DNA from: JASSUD01 sp031963415
GTDB lineage: Bacteria; Pseudomonadota; Gammaproteobacteria; Burkholderiales; Burkholderiaceae
Direction of reading: 5' to 3'
DNA length: 64,000 bases
Assembly (NCBI GenBank): GCA_031963415.1
Contig: JASSUI010000001.1
Location: 2,852,001 to 2,916,000, forward strand
Shown here: in pieces, positions 44,252 to 51,577 of the stretch
Layout of the letters: the number at the start of each line of letters is the position of its first letter
Numbering within the stretch: position 1 is the first letter of the stretch
The notes under the pieces: model-generated
The model's input: only the letters and a program-made list of their open reading frames with translations
Databases searched by the model: none
Told to the model about the DNA's origin: nothing
Translations under genes and position numbers: made by a program

Positions 44252-45168
44252 CGCCCTTCCTTTACAAGTTAGCAAGATGGCTAGCTTGCGCCCTGCCATC
44301 GGTTAATTGACTTACATCCCCTAAAAGATTGCGTTAGGAAGCGCTGGATAAATGCGGAACGGCAGGATAAACAACTGCTGCCTCCGGCCAGTACTTTTTT
44401 ACTGGCAGCAGAGGCCAGCGCTTCCTAGTAAAGCAACCTTCGCGTGCTGCTTTTGCATATCGGTAAAACTTTTTCAGTTTGAATAAAAAATTATTTTGAA
44501 CATAAGGACATCATCTTTGCCTTATGAGATGGCGATGAAAAAAACCGTACGTTTGTTCCACCAATTTGATAACTAACCATCGCCCGTCATAGCAGAGGTT
44601 AGATATAGGAGATATGTTGTAACAGTGATGTGGTTGAAGCTTGCTTTATTCTTCCTACCTAAACAAGCATGCATTTCGCTTTTCTTCTTCTGATGCATGA
44701 CACCACTCCCGGGTTATTTTGTTTTTCTTAATAAAGCATATTGTTGGTTTTGACAAAGTATCTTTATATATTGCTGAGAATGGACTCGGGTTTTTTCTTG
44801 ATTTTTAGAAATTTATTTTGCTTCTATCTCTCGAACCGATATCACTCAATGATTTATAGCTGACTAAATAAGTGAATGCGCTGAGTTACAGTTTTTTAAA
44901 AAAAATGATTCAGTGTTACCTAAAAATCAAACCTTATTATTGAAGTAAACAAACTTTGGTAAACATCGCAGCAGCTACCAAGCGACTTAAATTGATCTGA
45001 AAATTGGAACCTTATCGCTAATTACTGACTATAAGGCGAGCAACTTCACAATAAAACTCGGCGCTTCTTAGAACACACCACAGAAAAACAAACTGCTGAC
45101 TATATTCGAGATCTCGTAGGGGAACTTGTAAGGCCAATCGATTTGAAACAATCTAACTGGATTAGATA
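44252..45168. promoter_or_regulatory. Long non-coding leader and promoter region of the injection operon
   Basis: No gene is seen in this stretch of about 900 bases. At 44337-44426 AGGAAGCGCTGG pairs with CCAGCGCTTCCT, enclosing an inner stem CTGCTGCC/GGCAGCAG, a strong cruciform or RNA fold 85 bases upstream of the tube gene. The part from 44480 to 45060 is very AT-rich with many A/T runs, as in regions bound by H-NS-type silencers, and offers several possible -10 boxes. Which promoter is used cannot be told from sequence. Confidence 0.5.
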
Positions 45169-45289
45169 GCGAAAGTACTTTCGCCAAAAAACGAAGAAAT
45201 TTCGATAAGAGATTTTTTGAAACCCGTGTGGTTATTGGAGGCGAGAGCCGGAATCGAACCGACGTTGACGGCTTTGCAGGCCGCTGCAT
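45169..45289 (-). repeat. Right copy of the tRNA-Cys/flank direct repeat
   Basis: Matches 6323-6443 in the same orientation and length. It comprises the 3' two thirds of the intact tRNA-Cys and about 67 bases downstream of it. The tRNA part is far better kept between the copies than the flank, as expected if the left copy is old and no longer selected. Confidence 0.8.
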
Positions 45290-45309
45290 CACCACTCTGC
45301 CATCCCGCC
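45236..45309 (-). tRNA. tRNA-Cys (GCA)
   Basis: The minus strand reads GGCGGGATGGCAGAGTGG at the 5' end, anticodon loop CCTGCAAAG with GCA, T arm GTCGGTTCGATTCCGGC, and TCTCGCCTCCA at the 3' end with CCA encoded. The acceptor stem pairs fully with one G-T pair. It lies next to tRNA-Gly and pgsA, a conserved proteobacterial order. Confidence 0.96.
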
Positions 45310-45421
45310 AAAGATATGTTTGATCGTTACGTTTGATCAAATAAAGAAGGAAGCAACGATGCTTCACTGAGAAACTGCCCTAGAAATTTGTCTTGGGTCA
45401 GCTAAGACGAGCATTTTTAGA

Positions 45422-45497
45422 TGGAGCGGGAAACGAGTCTCGAACTCGCGACCTCAACCTTGGCAAGGTTGCGCTCTACCAACTGAGCTATTCCCGC
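45422..45497 (-). tRNA. tRNA-Gly (GCC)
   Basis: The minus strand reads GCGGGAATAGCTCAGTTGG, anticodon stem-loop AACCTTGCCAAGGTT with GCC in the loop, T arm GCGAGTTCGAGACTCG and TTCCCGCTCCA. It makes a full cloverleaf with encoded CCA. It is 112 bases upstream of tRNA-Cys on the same strand and may be co-transcribed with it and pgsA. Confidence 0.97.
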
Positions 45498-45699
45498 TTT
45501 AAATTACTCGCTGCAACGAGGTGCAATCGATGCGAAGTGCGGATTATGAAGAAGCTGACCTTGGGTGTCAAGCTTCTAACGTCCTTTTATTGTTTTTTTT
45601 ATTTATATTTTTGGATGCTGTCACCCGCCGATACTACACGTGTTTTTTTTGAGCCCGATCATAATTTCTAAAAGAACAAATATGAGGGTTATGTGGCAC

Positions 45700-45780
45700 G
45701 TAGACTGAGGTGAGAAGCGAACCCCAACCTGACTACCGATAATCTCTCAAAACGCTCCTCTTTGAGATTAAGAAAAGGCT
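45700..45780. repeat. Dispersed repeat copy between tRNA-Gly and pgsA
   Basis: GGTGAGAAGCGAACCCCAACCTGAC followed by TACCGATAATCTCTCAAAACGC matches 50591-50640 over more than 40 bases with some changes, showing that the repeat extends past the palindrome into an ACCGATAATCT segment. It sits downstream of pgsA. Confidence 0.6.
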
Positions 45781-46422
45781 CTAAATACGCCCACGAATTT
45801 GCGGCCAAGCTAGCTTTAAGTAATAAAACATCGACCAAATCGTTAACACTGCAGCGATATAAATTAACTCTTCACCCCAACGCTGTATATCCAGCGTGAT
45901 GCTACTTGCATTCAATACGCTGTAGCCACTCAATGTAATGGGCTTATAAAAAAGCAGCATAGGAATGGCGGTCATCTGACAAGCTGTTTTAATTTTGCCT
46001 AACGAATTAACAGCAACACTTTTAGTCGCCCCAATCTGCGCCATCCATTCTCGTAATGCTGAAATAGCAATTTCACGTCCGATGATCACCAGCGCAATAG
46101 CGGCATTTAAGCGGTCCAGTTGTACAAGTACGAGCAAAGCAGCTGTCACCATCAGTTTGTCCGCAACAGGATCAAGAAAGGCGCCAAACGCTGACGTTTG
46201 GTTAAGTCTACGCGCTAAGAAACCGTCAAACCAATCTGTTAAAGCAGCTAAAATGAATATCAGTGCGGCGGCAAAATCTCTGTCGGTCGAAGACGGCGTA
46301 TTCTCTGGCAGATAAAAGATACCGACTATCAGCGGAATCGACACAATACGCAGCCAGGTTAAAAAAATTGGCAAGTTAAATAGCATAAGAAATACGCCGT
46401 GAGGAAACACTAGGAACGCCAT
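45781..46422 (-). CDS. pgsA: CDP-diacylglycerol-glycerol-3-phosphate 3-phosphatidyltransferase
   Basis: Membrane enzyme that makes phosphatidylglycerol phosphate, the precursor of PG and cardiolipin. The CDP-alcohol phosphotransferase signature D-G-x2-A-R-x8-G-x3-D-x3-D is seen as TDWFDGFLARRLNQTSAFGAFLDPVADKLMV, with FNLPIFLTWLRIVSIPLIVGIFYLP as first membrane helix and several more hydrophobic segments. The ATG at 46420-46422 has GAGGTG upstream; a second ATG at 46384-46386 would give the more usual MLFNLPIF start. It lies between uvrC and the tRNA genes, as in many proteobacteria. Confidence 0.95.
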   Translation of the reverse strand: MAFLVFPHGVFLMLFNLPIFLTWLRIVSIPLIVGIFYLPENTPSSTDRDFAAALIFILAALTDWFDGFLARRLNQTSAFGAFLDPVADKLMVTAALLVLVQLDRLNAAIALVIIGREIAISALREWMAQIGATKSVAVNSLGKIKTACQMTAIPMLLFYKPITLSGYSVLNASSITLDIQRWGEELIYIAAVLTIWSMFYYLKLAWPQIRGRI

Positions 46423-46597
46423 TGTGCCGTTTCACCTCAGTTGGCACAAGGCGAATCATATATTTAGCAGGATAGGCGAGCTACCAAAAAAGAAACAGAA
46501 GTTCTATCAAGCATCCATTCATACGCGGTGAGCTCGTCATCGATTAACTTGATCGGCTGAATAATAAAAAAACGCTTTACTTCATTCAAGACACGCC

Positions 46598-48607
46598 CTA
46601 ACGTAATTGCCGATAAATACGCTCGGCTAAATTACGCGAGATACCTTCCACACTGGCTAACTCCTCAACACTGGCAGCCATCACACCGCGCAAGCCACCA
46701 AAGCGCACCAACAATCGCTGTCGTCGCTTTGCCCCTATCCCCTCGAGCTCCTCCAATCGTGAGCTTTGCCGAGCTTTGGCACGTTTTGCGCGCATACCTG
46801 TAATAGCAAAGCGGTGTGCTTCGTCGCGGATTTGGGCAATTAACATTAAAGCCGCACTATCTTTACCAAGTGCAAGCGGCGCGCGCCCATCTGCAAAAAT
46901 TAGTGTCTCAAGCCCTACCTTACGCCCCTCGCCTTTTGCAACTCCAACTAGCAAACTGATATCTAGCCCTAGTTCATTAAAGACTTGTCGAGCGACTTCT
47001 ACCTGTCCTTTACCCCCGTCGATTAGCACGATATCGGGTAAAACTGCTCCAGTTTCATTCGCTTTAGCAGAATCTGATGGTGTTTGATCTAGCTCTTCAG
47101 CCTCGTCTAATTTTGCTGAAATTTGCTTAATACGCCACCCATAGCAGCGTGTGAGTACCTGACGCATCGCAGCATAATCATCGCCGGGAGTGATGTCGTT
47201 AATGTTATAGCGCCGATATTCTGACGATTGCATTTGATGATGGTGATAGACAACGCACGAAGCTTGTGTTGCTTCGCCCATCGTATGGCTAATATCAAAA
47301 CATTCAATGCGTAGTGTTGCCAAATCATCTTTTTCAATTTCTAACACTTGGGCTAATAGTCGCGTGCGTGCTTGTTGCGATGTTCGTTCAGATAAAAGGC
47401 GCGTGAGAGCAAGCTGCGCATTGTGTTGCGCCATCGTTAGCCACACACGCTTTTGGCCTTGAGGTTGGCGACTTATTGTGACTCGATGCCCCGCTTGCTC
47501 TGCTAAAAAGTCGATGAATTGAGGGTTGTTTAAAGGGTGGCTCACAATCATTAGCGCAGGCGCCGTATGCTCAATATAGTGCTGACTAATAAAAGCTTCC
47601 AGCACTTCGCTAGCTAAATCTTCTTCAAATTTTGCTGAATCAGAATTGGAAAGAGATTCAGCGCCCTCCCCCTCATGAGGAACATCATGTTGTGCAACAG
47701 GCACAGCAGCCTCAGTTAACAGCGTCGTATGCACTGGGAAATAAGCTTTATCGCCCAAATGCCGTCCACCCCTCACAATCGCCAAGTTCACGCAAACGGT
47801 TCCGCCTGCGATAGCGACAGCCAATACATCTGCATCACCATCTGAGCCAGTAGTATCAACGACTTGACGGTACAACACTTTGTTTAAGGAATTAATTTGA
47901 TTACGCACGGCAGCCGCTTGCTCGAATTTTAATTCAGCAGCCAACGCTTGCATTTTTTCTTCAAGTTCATTGATAACGTCTTGTTGCTGCCCTTTCAAAA
48001 AGCGGACCGCGTTTTGTACGTCGTGTGCATAATCTTCTTCACTAATAGCACCCACGCATGGCGCGGTGCACTGACCAATTTGATGCAGCAAACAGGGGCG
48101 TGCACGATGCTTAAAAACCGTATCCTCGCAGGTACGTAGTTGAAACACGCGCTGCAAAATTTGCGCACTTTCACGCACAGCTACCACATTGGGGAAAGGG
48201 CCAAAATACTGATGCGCTTTATCGACCGCACCACGATAAGTCGTAAGGCGAGGATAGCGATGGCGGGTAATTTTGATATAGGGATAAGATTTATCGTCTC
48301 GAAAGAGAATGTTATAACGCGGCGCAAGCGCTTTAATTAGATTGTTTTCTAACAGCAACGCTTCGGTTTCAGATCGTGTCACGGTCGTTTCGAGACGCGC
48401 GATGCGCGACACCATTAGCGCAATACGGGGTGATAAACCCGTTTTTTTGAAATAACTTGAAACGCGCTTTTTTAAATCACGTGCTTTACCTACGTACAAT
48501 ACTTCGCCTTGCTCATCGTAGTAACGATAAACGCCAGGTAAGTTCGGCAAATTAGCCAGCTGCACAACAGGATCAAAACAAGGATCAGAATCAGTGGTAT
48601 CAGACAT
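46598..48607 (-). CDS. uvrC: Excinuclease ABC subunit C
   Basis: Makes both cuts around DNA lesions in nucleotide excision repair. 669 residues from the ATG at 48605-48607. Visible domains: GIY-YIG nuclease at the start (LPGVYRYYDEQGEVLYVGKARDLKKRVSSYF), the Cys-rich region (CEDTVFKHRARPCLLHQIGQCTAPC), the UVR motif (DVINELEEKMQALAAELKFEQAAAVRNQI), the RNase H-like endonuclease (RIECFDISHTMGEATQASCVVY, VLIDGGKGQVEVARQVF) and terminal helix-hairpin-helix motifs (LEELEGIGAKRRQRLL...SVEGISRNLAERIY). Its start codon overlaps that of divergent earP by two bases on the other strand. The central linker is longer than in E. coli, as is usual in Burkholderia. Confidence 0.97.
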   Translation of the reverse strand: MSDTTDSDPCFDPVVQLANLPNLPGVYRYYDEQGEVLYVGKARDLKKRVSSYFKKTGLSPRIALMVSRIARLETTVTRSETEALLLENNLIKALAPRYNILFRDDKSYPYIKITRHRYPRLTTYRGAVDKAHQYFGPFPNVVAVRESAQILQRVFQLRTCEDTVFKHRARPCLLHQIGQCTAPCVGAISEEDYAHDVQNAVRFLKGQQQDVINELEEKMQALAAELKFEQAAAVRNQINSLNKVLYRQVVDTTGSDGDADVLAVAIAGGTVCVNLAIVRGGRHLGDKAYFPVHTTLLTEAAVPVAQHDVPHEGEGAESLSNSDSAKFEEDLASEVLEAFISQHYIEHTAPALMIVSHPLNNPQFIDFLAEQAGHRVTISRQPQGQKRVWLTMAQHNAQLALTRLLSERTSQQARTRLLAQVLEIEKDDLATLRIECFDISHTMGEATQASCVVYHHHQMQSSEYRRYNINDITPGDDYAAMRQVLTRCYGWRIKQISAKLDEAEELDQTPSDSAKANETGAVLPDIVLIDGGKGQVEVARQVFNELGLDISLLVGVAKGEGRKVGLETLIFADGRAPLALGKDSAALMLIAQIRDEAHRFAITGMRAKRAKARQSSRLEELEGIGAKRRQRLLVRFGGLRGVMAASVEELASVEGISRNLAERIYRQLR

Positions 48608-49775
48608 GATTACCTGCGATATTTTTTGCACCGTAATTGATAACTACGGTGATATAGGTATTTGTTGGCGTTTAGCGCGCCAGCTCGCTAATGAGTATGG
48701 TTGGCAAGTTAGGCTCTGGGTCGACAATCTCGCTCCTTTCGCACAGCTGTGTCCAACGCTTGACCTGCTCGCGCCTACGCAATCGATTCAAGACGTGACG
48801 ATTGAGCTTTGGCGAGCTGACTTCGACACGCGCAACATCGAGCAAGCGGCTGATGTCGTGCTAGAAGCGTTCGGCTGTGAAATTCCAACTGCTTATATTG
48901 CACGCATGCGCGAGCGTGCTGCAAACCAAAAAGCACCTATTTGGGTTAACGTTGAGTATTTAAGTGCTGAAGCTTGGGTCGCCGATTTTCATTTACTTCC
49001 CTCTCCTCATCCTCGTTATCCTCTTACCAAAACATACTTCTTCCCTGGGCTTAAAGCCGGTACTGGCGGTGTCTTAAAAGAACGTACGCTGTGTCAAACG
49101 CGCGAAGATTTTATGCGGGACAAAAACGCGCAAGCTAACTTCTGGTACTCCCTTAATTTACCCCCGCCAACCGCAACAACGACCACTATCTCACTTTTCG
49201 CGTACGAAAATGACGCTCTTCATACACTACTGAACAGTTGGAGTGCAAGCTTAACGCCCATTACTTGCATCGTACCTGAAGGACGTCTCTCAGGTGCAGT
49301 AGCAAATTTTTTTAAAAAACCTACTTTTGGCGCCGGTACAGTCGCCAAACATAAAAATTTGACTGTCTATAGCATTCCATTTGTTGAGCAAAATCAATAC
49401 GACCGCTTGTTATGGGCCTGCGATATCAATTTTGTACGCGGTGAAGATTCATTTGTGCGCGCGCAATGGGCGCATCGACCTTTGGTCTGGCATATTTATC
49501 CGCAAACTGAAAACACACATTTGCTTAAACTTGACGCAGCGCTGGCGCTTTACACAGAAGATTTACCTGCTGACGCAAGTTCAGCTTTCATCCGTTTTTG
49601 GCATGCTTGGAATGGCGTTGACGGTGCTTTGCTTGATTGGCAAGATTTTTGGCAGCACCGAGAGATATGGGTTAACCATGCTAAACACTGGGCAAAAAAA
49701 CTAGCCGCAGTGGGTGATCTTAGCTCGCATCTCGTGAAATTCTGTGAAACACAGTTACAATATGCGGTTATTTAA
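48606..49775 (+). CDS. earP: EF-P arginine rhamnosyltransferase
   Basis: Attaches rhamnose from dTDP-L-rhamnose to Arg32 of elongation factor P, which activates it for relief of polyproline stalling. 389 residues from the ATG at 48606, giving MITCDIFCTVIDNYGDIGICWRLARQLA, where Asp12 and Asp16 match the catalytic and substrate-binding aspartates of the family. The C-terminal GT-B half holds IPFVEQNQYDRLLWACDINFVRGEDSFVRAQWAHRPLVWHIYPQTE, the nucleotide-sugar binding motif. The efp gene follows in the same direction after 85 bases, and the target arginine is present there, so the pair should be functional. Confidence 0.96.
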   Translation: MITCDIFCTVIDNYGDIGICWRLARQLANEYGWQVRLWVDNLAPFAQLCPTLDLLAPTQSIQDVTIELWRADFDTRNIEQAADVVLEAFGCEIPTAYIARMRERAANQKAPIWVNVEYLSAEAWVADFHLLPSPHPRYPLTKTYFFPGLKAGTGGVLKERTLCQTREDFMRDKNAQANFWYSLNLPPPTATTTTISLFAYENDALHTLLNSWSASLTPITCIVPEGRLSGAVANFFKKPTFGAGTVAKHKNLTVYSIPFVEQNQYDRLLWACDINFVRGEDSFVRAQWAHRPLVWHIYPQTENTHLLKLDAALALYTEDLPADASSAFIRFWHAWNGVDGALLDWQDFWQHREIWVNHAKHWAKKLAAVGDLSSHLVKFCETQLQYAVI

Positions 49776-49860
49776 GCGGGCATAGCCCTTAGAACCTATT
49801 CGAAATTTTCTGAAAGCATTTTTAAAAATAAAGCTTTCTCTATACATATAAGGATTTTGC

Positions 49861-50415
49861 ATGAAGACCGCACAAGAAGTTCGCGCTGGCAATATCATCA
49901 TGATTGATGGTAATCCAATGGTGGTTCAGAAAGCCGAGTACAACAAGTCTGGCCGTAACTCCGCTGTTGTCAAAATGAAGTTGCGCAATCTCTTAACAGA
50001 GAGCTCCACAGAAACAGTTTATAAAGCTGATGAGAAATTTGATGTCGTCGTGCTCGATCGTAAAGAAGCGACTTATTCTTATTTCGCCGATCCAATGTAT
50101 GTGTTTATGGACACTGACTACAACCAATATGAGGTTGAGAAGGAAAATCTTGGCGATGCAATTTACTATCTCGAAGATGGTATGGCCTGCGAAGTTGTTT
50201 TTTACGAAGGTAAAGCAATCTCGGTTGAGTTGCCTAATACAGTGGTGCGCGAAATCACCTACACTGAGCCTGCTATTAAGGGAGATACCACTGGCAGAGC
50301 ACTCAAAAGCGCAAAGATTTCTAGCGGCCTAGAGGTGCAAGTACAACTCTTTTGCAATATTGGCGACAAAATTGAAATCGATACACGTACCCACGAATAT
50401 CGTCGCCGCGTATAA
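49861..50415 (+). CDS. efp: Elongation factor P (Arg32 type)
   Basis: 184 residues with the three beta-barrel domains of EF-P. The loop EYNKSGRNSAVV carries Arg at position 32, the residue modified by EarP in this subgroup instead of the Lys34 of the beta-lysyl type. The C-terminal signature KIEIDTRTHEYRRRV is present. It binds the ribosome E site and speeds peptide bond formation at consecutive prolines. ATAAGGATTTTGC precedes the ATG. A stretch with three AAA/TTT runs upstream (49800-49850) could hold its own promoter. Confidence 0.98.
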   Translation: MKTAQEVRAGNIIMIDGNPMVVQKAEYNKSGRNSAVVKMKLRNLLTESSTETVYKADEKFDVVVLDRKEATYSYFADPMYVFMDTDYNQYEVEKENLGDAIYYLEDGMACEVVFYEGKAISVELPNTVVREITYTEPAIKGDTTGRALKSAKISSGLEVQVQLFCNIGDKIEIDTRTHEYRRRV

Positions 50416-50761
50416 ACCCTGACAATATCAGCGTTGAACTTTTCAGGCAGCGATTGGCACGCATCCTGCTAAAAGAAAGAAGAGCTTTGTTGCTACTAAT
50501 AGCTTGTTCACGATTTTTAAGTAGGAAGCTATTAAAGGTCATGGGTATATATGTTGAGATTCATCCTTCACCTCGATCTATGTGTAAATTGGGGTGACGA
50601 AGGAACCCCAACATAACGACCGATAATCTTTCAAACCTCTCTTCTTAGAGATCGTCAATAAATTCCAAGGAAGATCTACTCACTGCGCAGCGCATAAACG
50701 CGTAAAGGCGCCAGCTCAAGGATGAGGATCTTCCTTATCTTTCTTATAAGGAGAATGCACT
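50416..50761. repeat. Intergenic region with a dispersed palindromic repeat
   Basis: No gene is seen. The arms ATGTTGAGATTCATCCTTCACC (about 50551-50572) and GGGGTGACGAAGGAACCCCAACAT (about 50591-50614) are imperfect inverses, and the stretch continues ACGACCGATAATCTTTCAAA as in the copy at 45710. The csbD-like ribosome site lies at the right end. Confidence 0.6.
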
Positions 50762-50962
50762 ATGAATAAAGACATCGTTGCAGGTAAATGGAAACAAATC
50801 ACTGGTAAAGCAAAAGAGATGTGGGGCGATCTCACCGATAATGATTTGGAAAAAGTGGAAGGCGATGCGGAAAGATTAGCTGGCTTGCTTCAAGAAAGAT
50901 ACGGTAAAACACGTGAGCAAGCTGAGAAAGAAGTTAAGAATTTCTTCGATGATAATCAATAA
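50762..50962 (+). CDS. CsbD-family stress protein
   Basis: 66 residues: KDIVAGKWKQITGKAKEMWGDLTDNDLEKVEGDAERLAGLLQERYGKTREQAEKEVKNFF, the CsbD-like helical bundle pattern with the typical W-K-Q-x-x-G-K-x-K-E start. Members are abundant general-stress proteins of unclear biochemical role in many proteobacteria. A strong AAGGAG lies eight bases before the ATG. It is followed 50 bases later by a small membrane protein gene in the same direction, a pairing common in Betaproteobacteria. Confidence 0.9.
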   Translation: MNKDIVAGKWKQITGKAKEMWGDLTDNDLEKVEGDAERLAGLLQERYGKTREQAEKEVKNFFDDNQ

Positions 50963-51012
50963 CTTCTTCAAACTCGTTTCATAAACGATGAGATGAATTT
51001 GAGGTAAATATT

Positions 51013-51177
51013 ATGCTGCGTTACGCTGCTATCTTTTTTATTGTTTCGCTAATCGCTGCATTGTTTGGATTTACTAATATTGCAGCAGGAGCGGCGTCGA
51101 TTGCGAAAATCTTCTTCTACGTTTTTCTATTTTTTACCGTCGTCTCCTTAATTGCCGGCCTATTTGGCCGTAAGTGA
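51013..51177 (+). CDS. Small membrane protein, YtjA/DUF1328-like
   Basis: 54 residues: MLRYAAIFFIVSLIAALFGF, then TNIAAGAASIAKIFFYVFLF and FTVVSLIAGLFGRK, two hydrophobic helices around a small-residue turn. The pattern (LRYA.IFFIISLIAAVFGF...IAAGAA.IAKILF) is the YtjA/DUF1328 family of short inner-membrane proteins linked to stress. GAGGT lies eight bases before the ATG. It is 50 bases after the csbD-like gene, so the two probably form a stress operon. Confidence 0.88.
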   Translation: MLRYAAIFFIVSLIAALFGFTNIAAGAASIAKIFFYVFLFFTVVSLIAGLFGRK

Positions 51178-51577
51178 AAAATGGCAGTGCGGCTACTTGC
51201 CGCATTGCCATTAAACATTTAAAACCACCATCTACGTCGCTTGCTATGCTCGATCTAACATAGTGGGAATGCTTAAGTCCATGACAGACAAGCCTTGGCT
51301 TTTTCCAACCTCCTACACCCGCACCACCACCCATCACTTCGCAGTGATCCTCCCAAACTGAATAAACCTGACTTGGAGTTGTACGGGGTTTTACCGTTTA
51401 AAAGCAAGGGGACGGCTGCATGCTTACACTAATCAGTTCCATCCCACTGCTTACGGAACACCATCGCAGTTCCACCACCCTCTGGCTGACTTCATAGGGT
51501 GGGGAATATTGCCCTCTATTTCAATTGACAGTAGAAAAGCCAGCATAGGCGACCTCCATTCACCCATGATGACGCCT
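51178..51577. other. Region without a recognised gene
   Basis: About 400 bases between the small membrane protein and the end of the third WD40 gene. No open frame with recognisable content, no clear terminator and no IS ends were found on either strand. Confidence 0.3.

Larger units (their letters stand above)
6323..45309. mobile_element. Putative tRNA-Cys genomic island carrying NLR-like genes and a contractile injection system
   Basis: The region is bounded on the right by intact tRNA-Cys and on the left by the decayed copy of its 3' half. In many proteobacteria pgsA is followed by Gly-Cys-Leu tRNA genes; here Gly and Cys are present, but the island begins directly after the Cys gene and no Leu tRNA is seen. 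The contents are accessory: transposon relics, WD40 receptors, a toxin-antitoxin pair, an NRPS fragment and the injection system. No integrase gene is recognised inside, so the island is either old and immobile or was formed by another recombination event. Confidence 0.6.

Noticed and set aside
6323..45309. Whole island as an integrated prophage
   Set aside because: Tube, sheath and baseplate genes are there, but no capsid, portal, terminase, replication or integrase genes; the gene order is that of an injection system.
45393..45671. A 92-codon plus-strand frame
   Set aside because: It runs across the tRNA-Gly gene on the opposite strand; the tRNA is certain.
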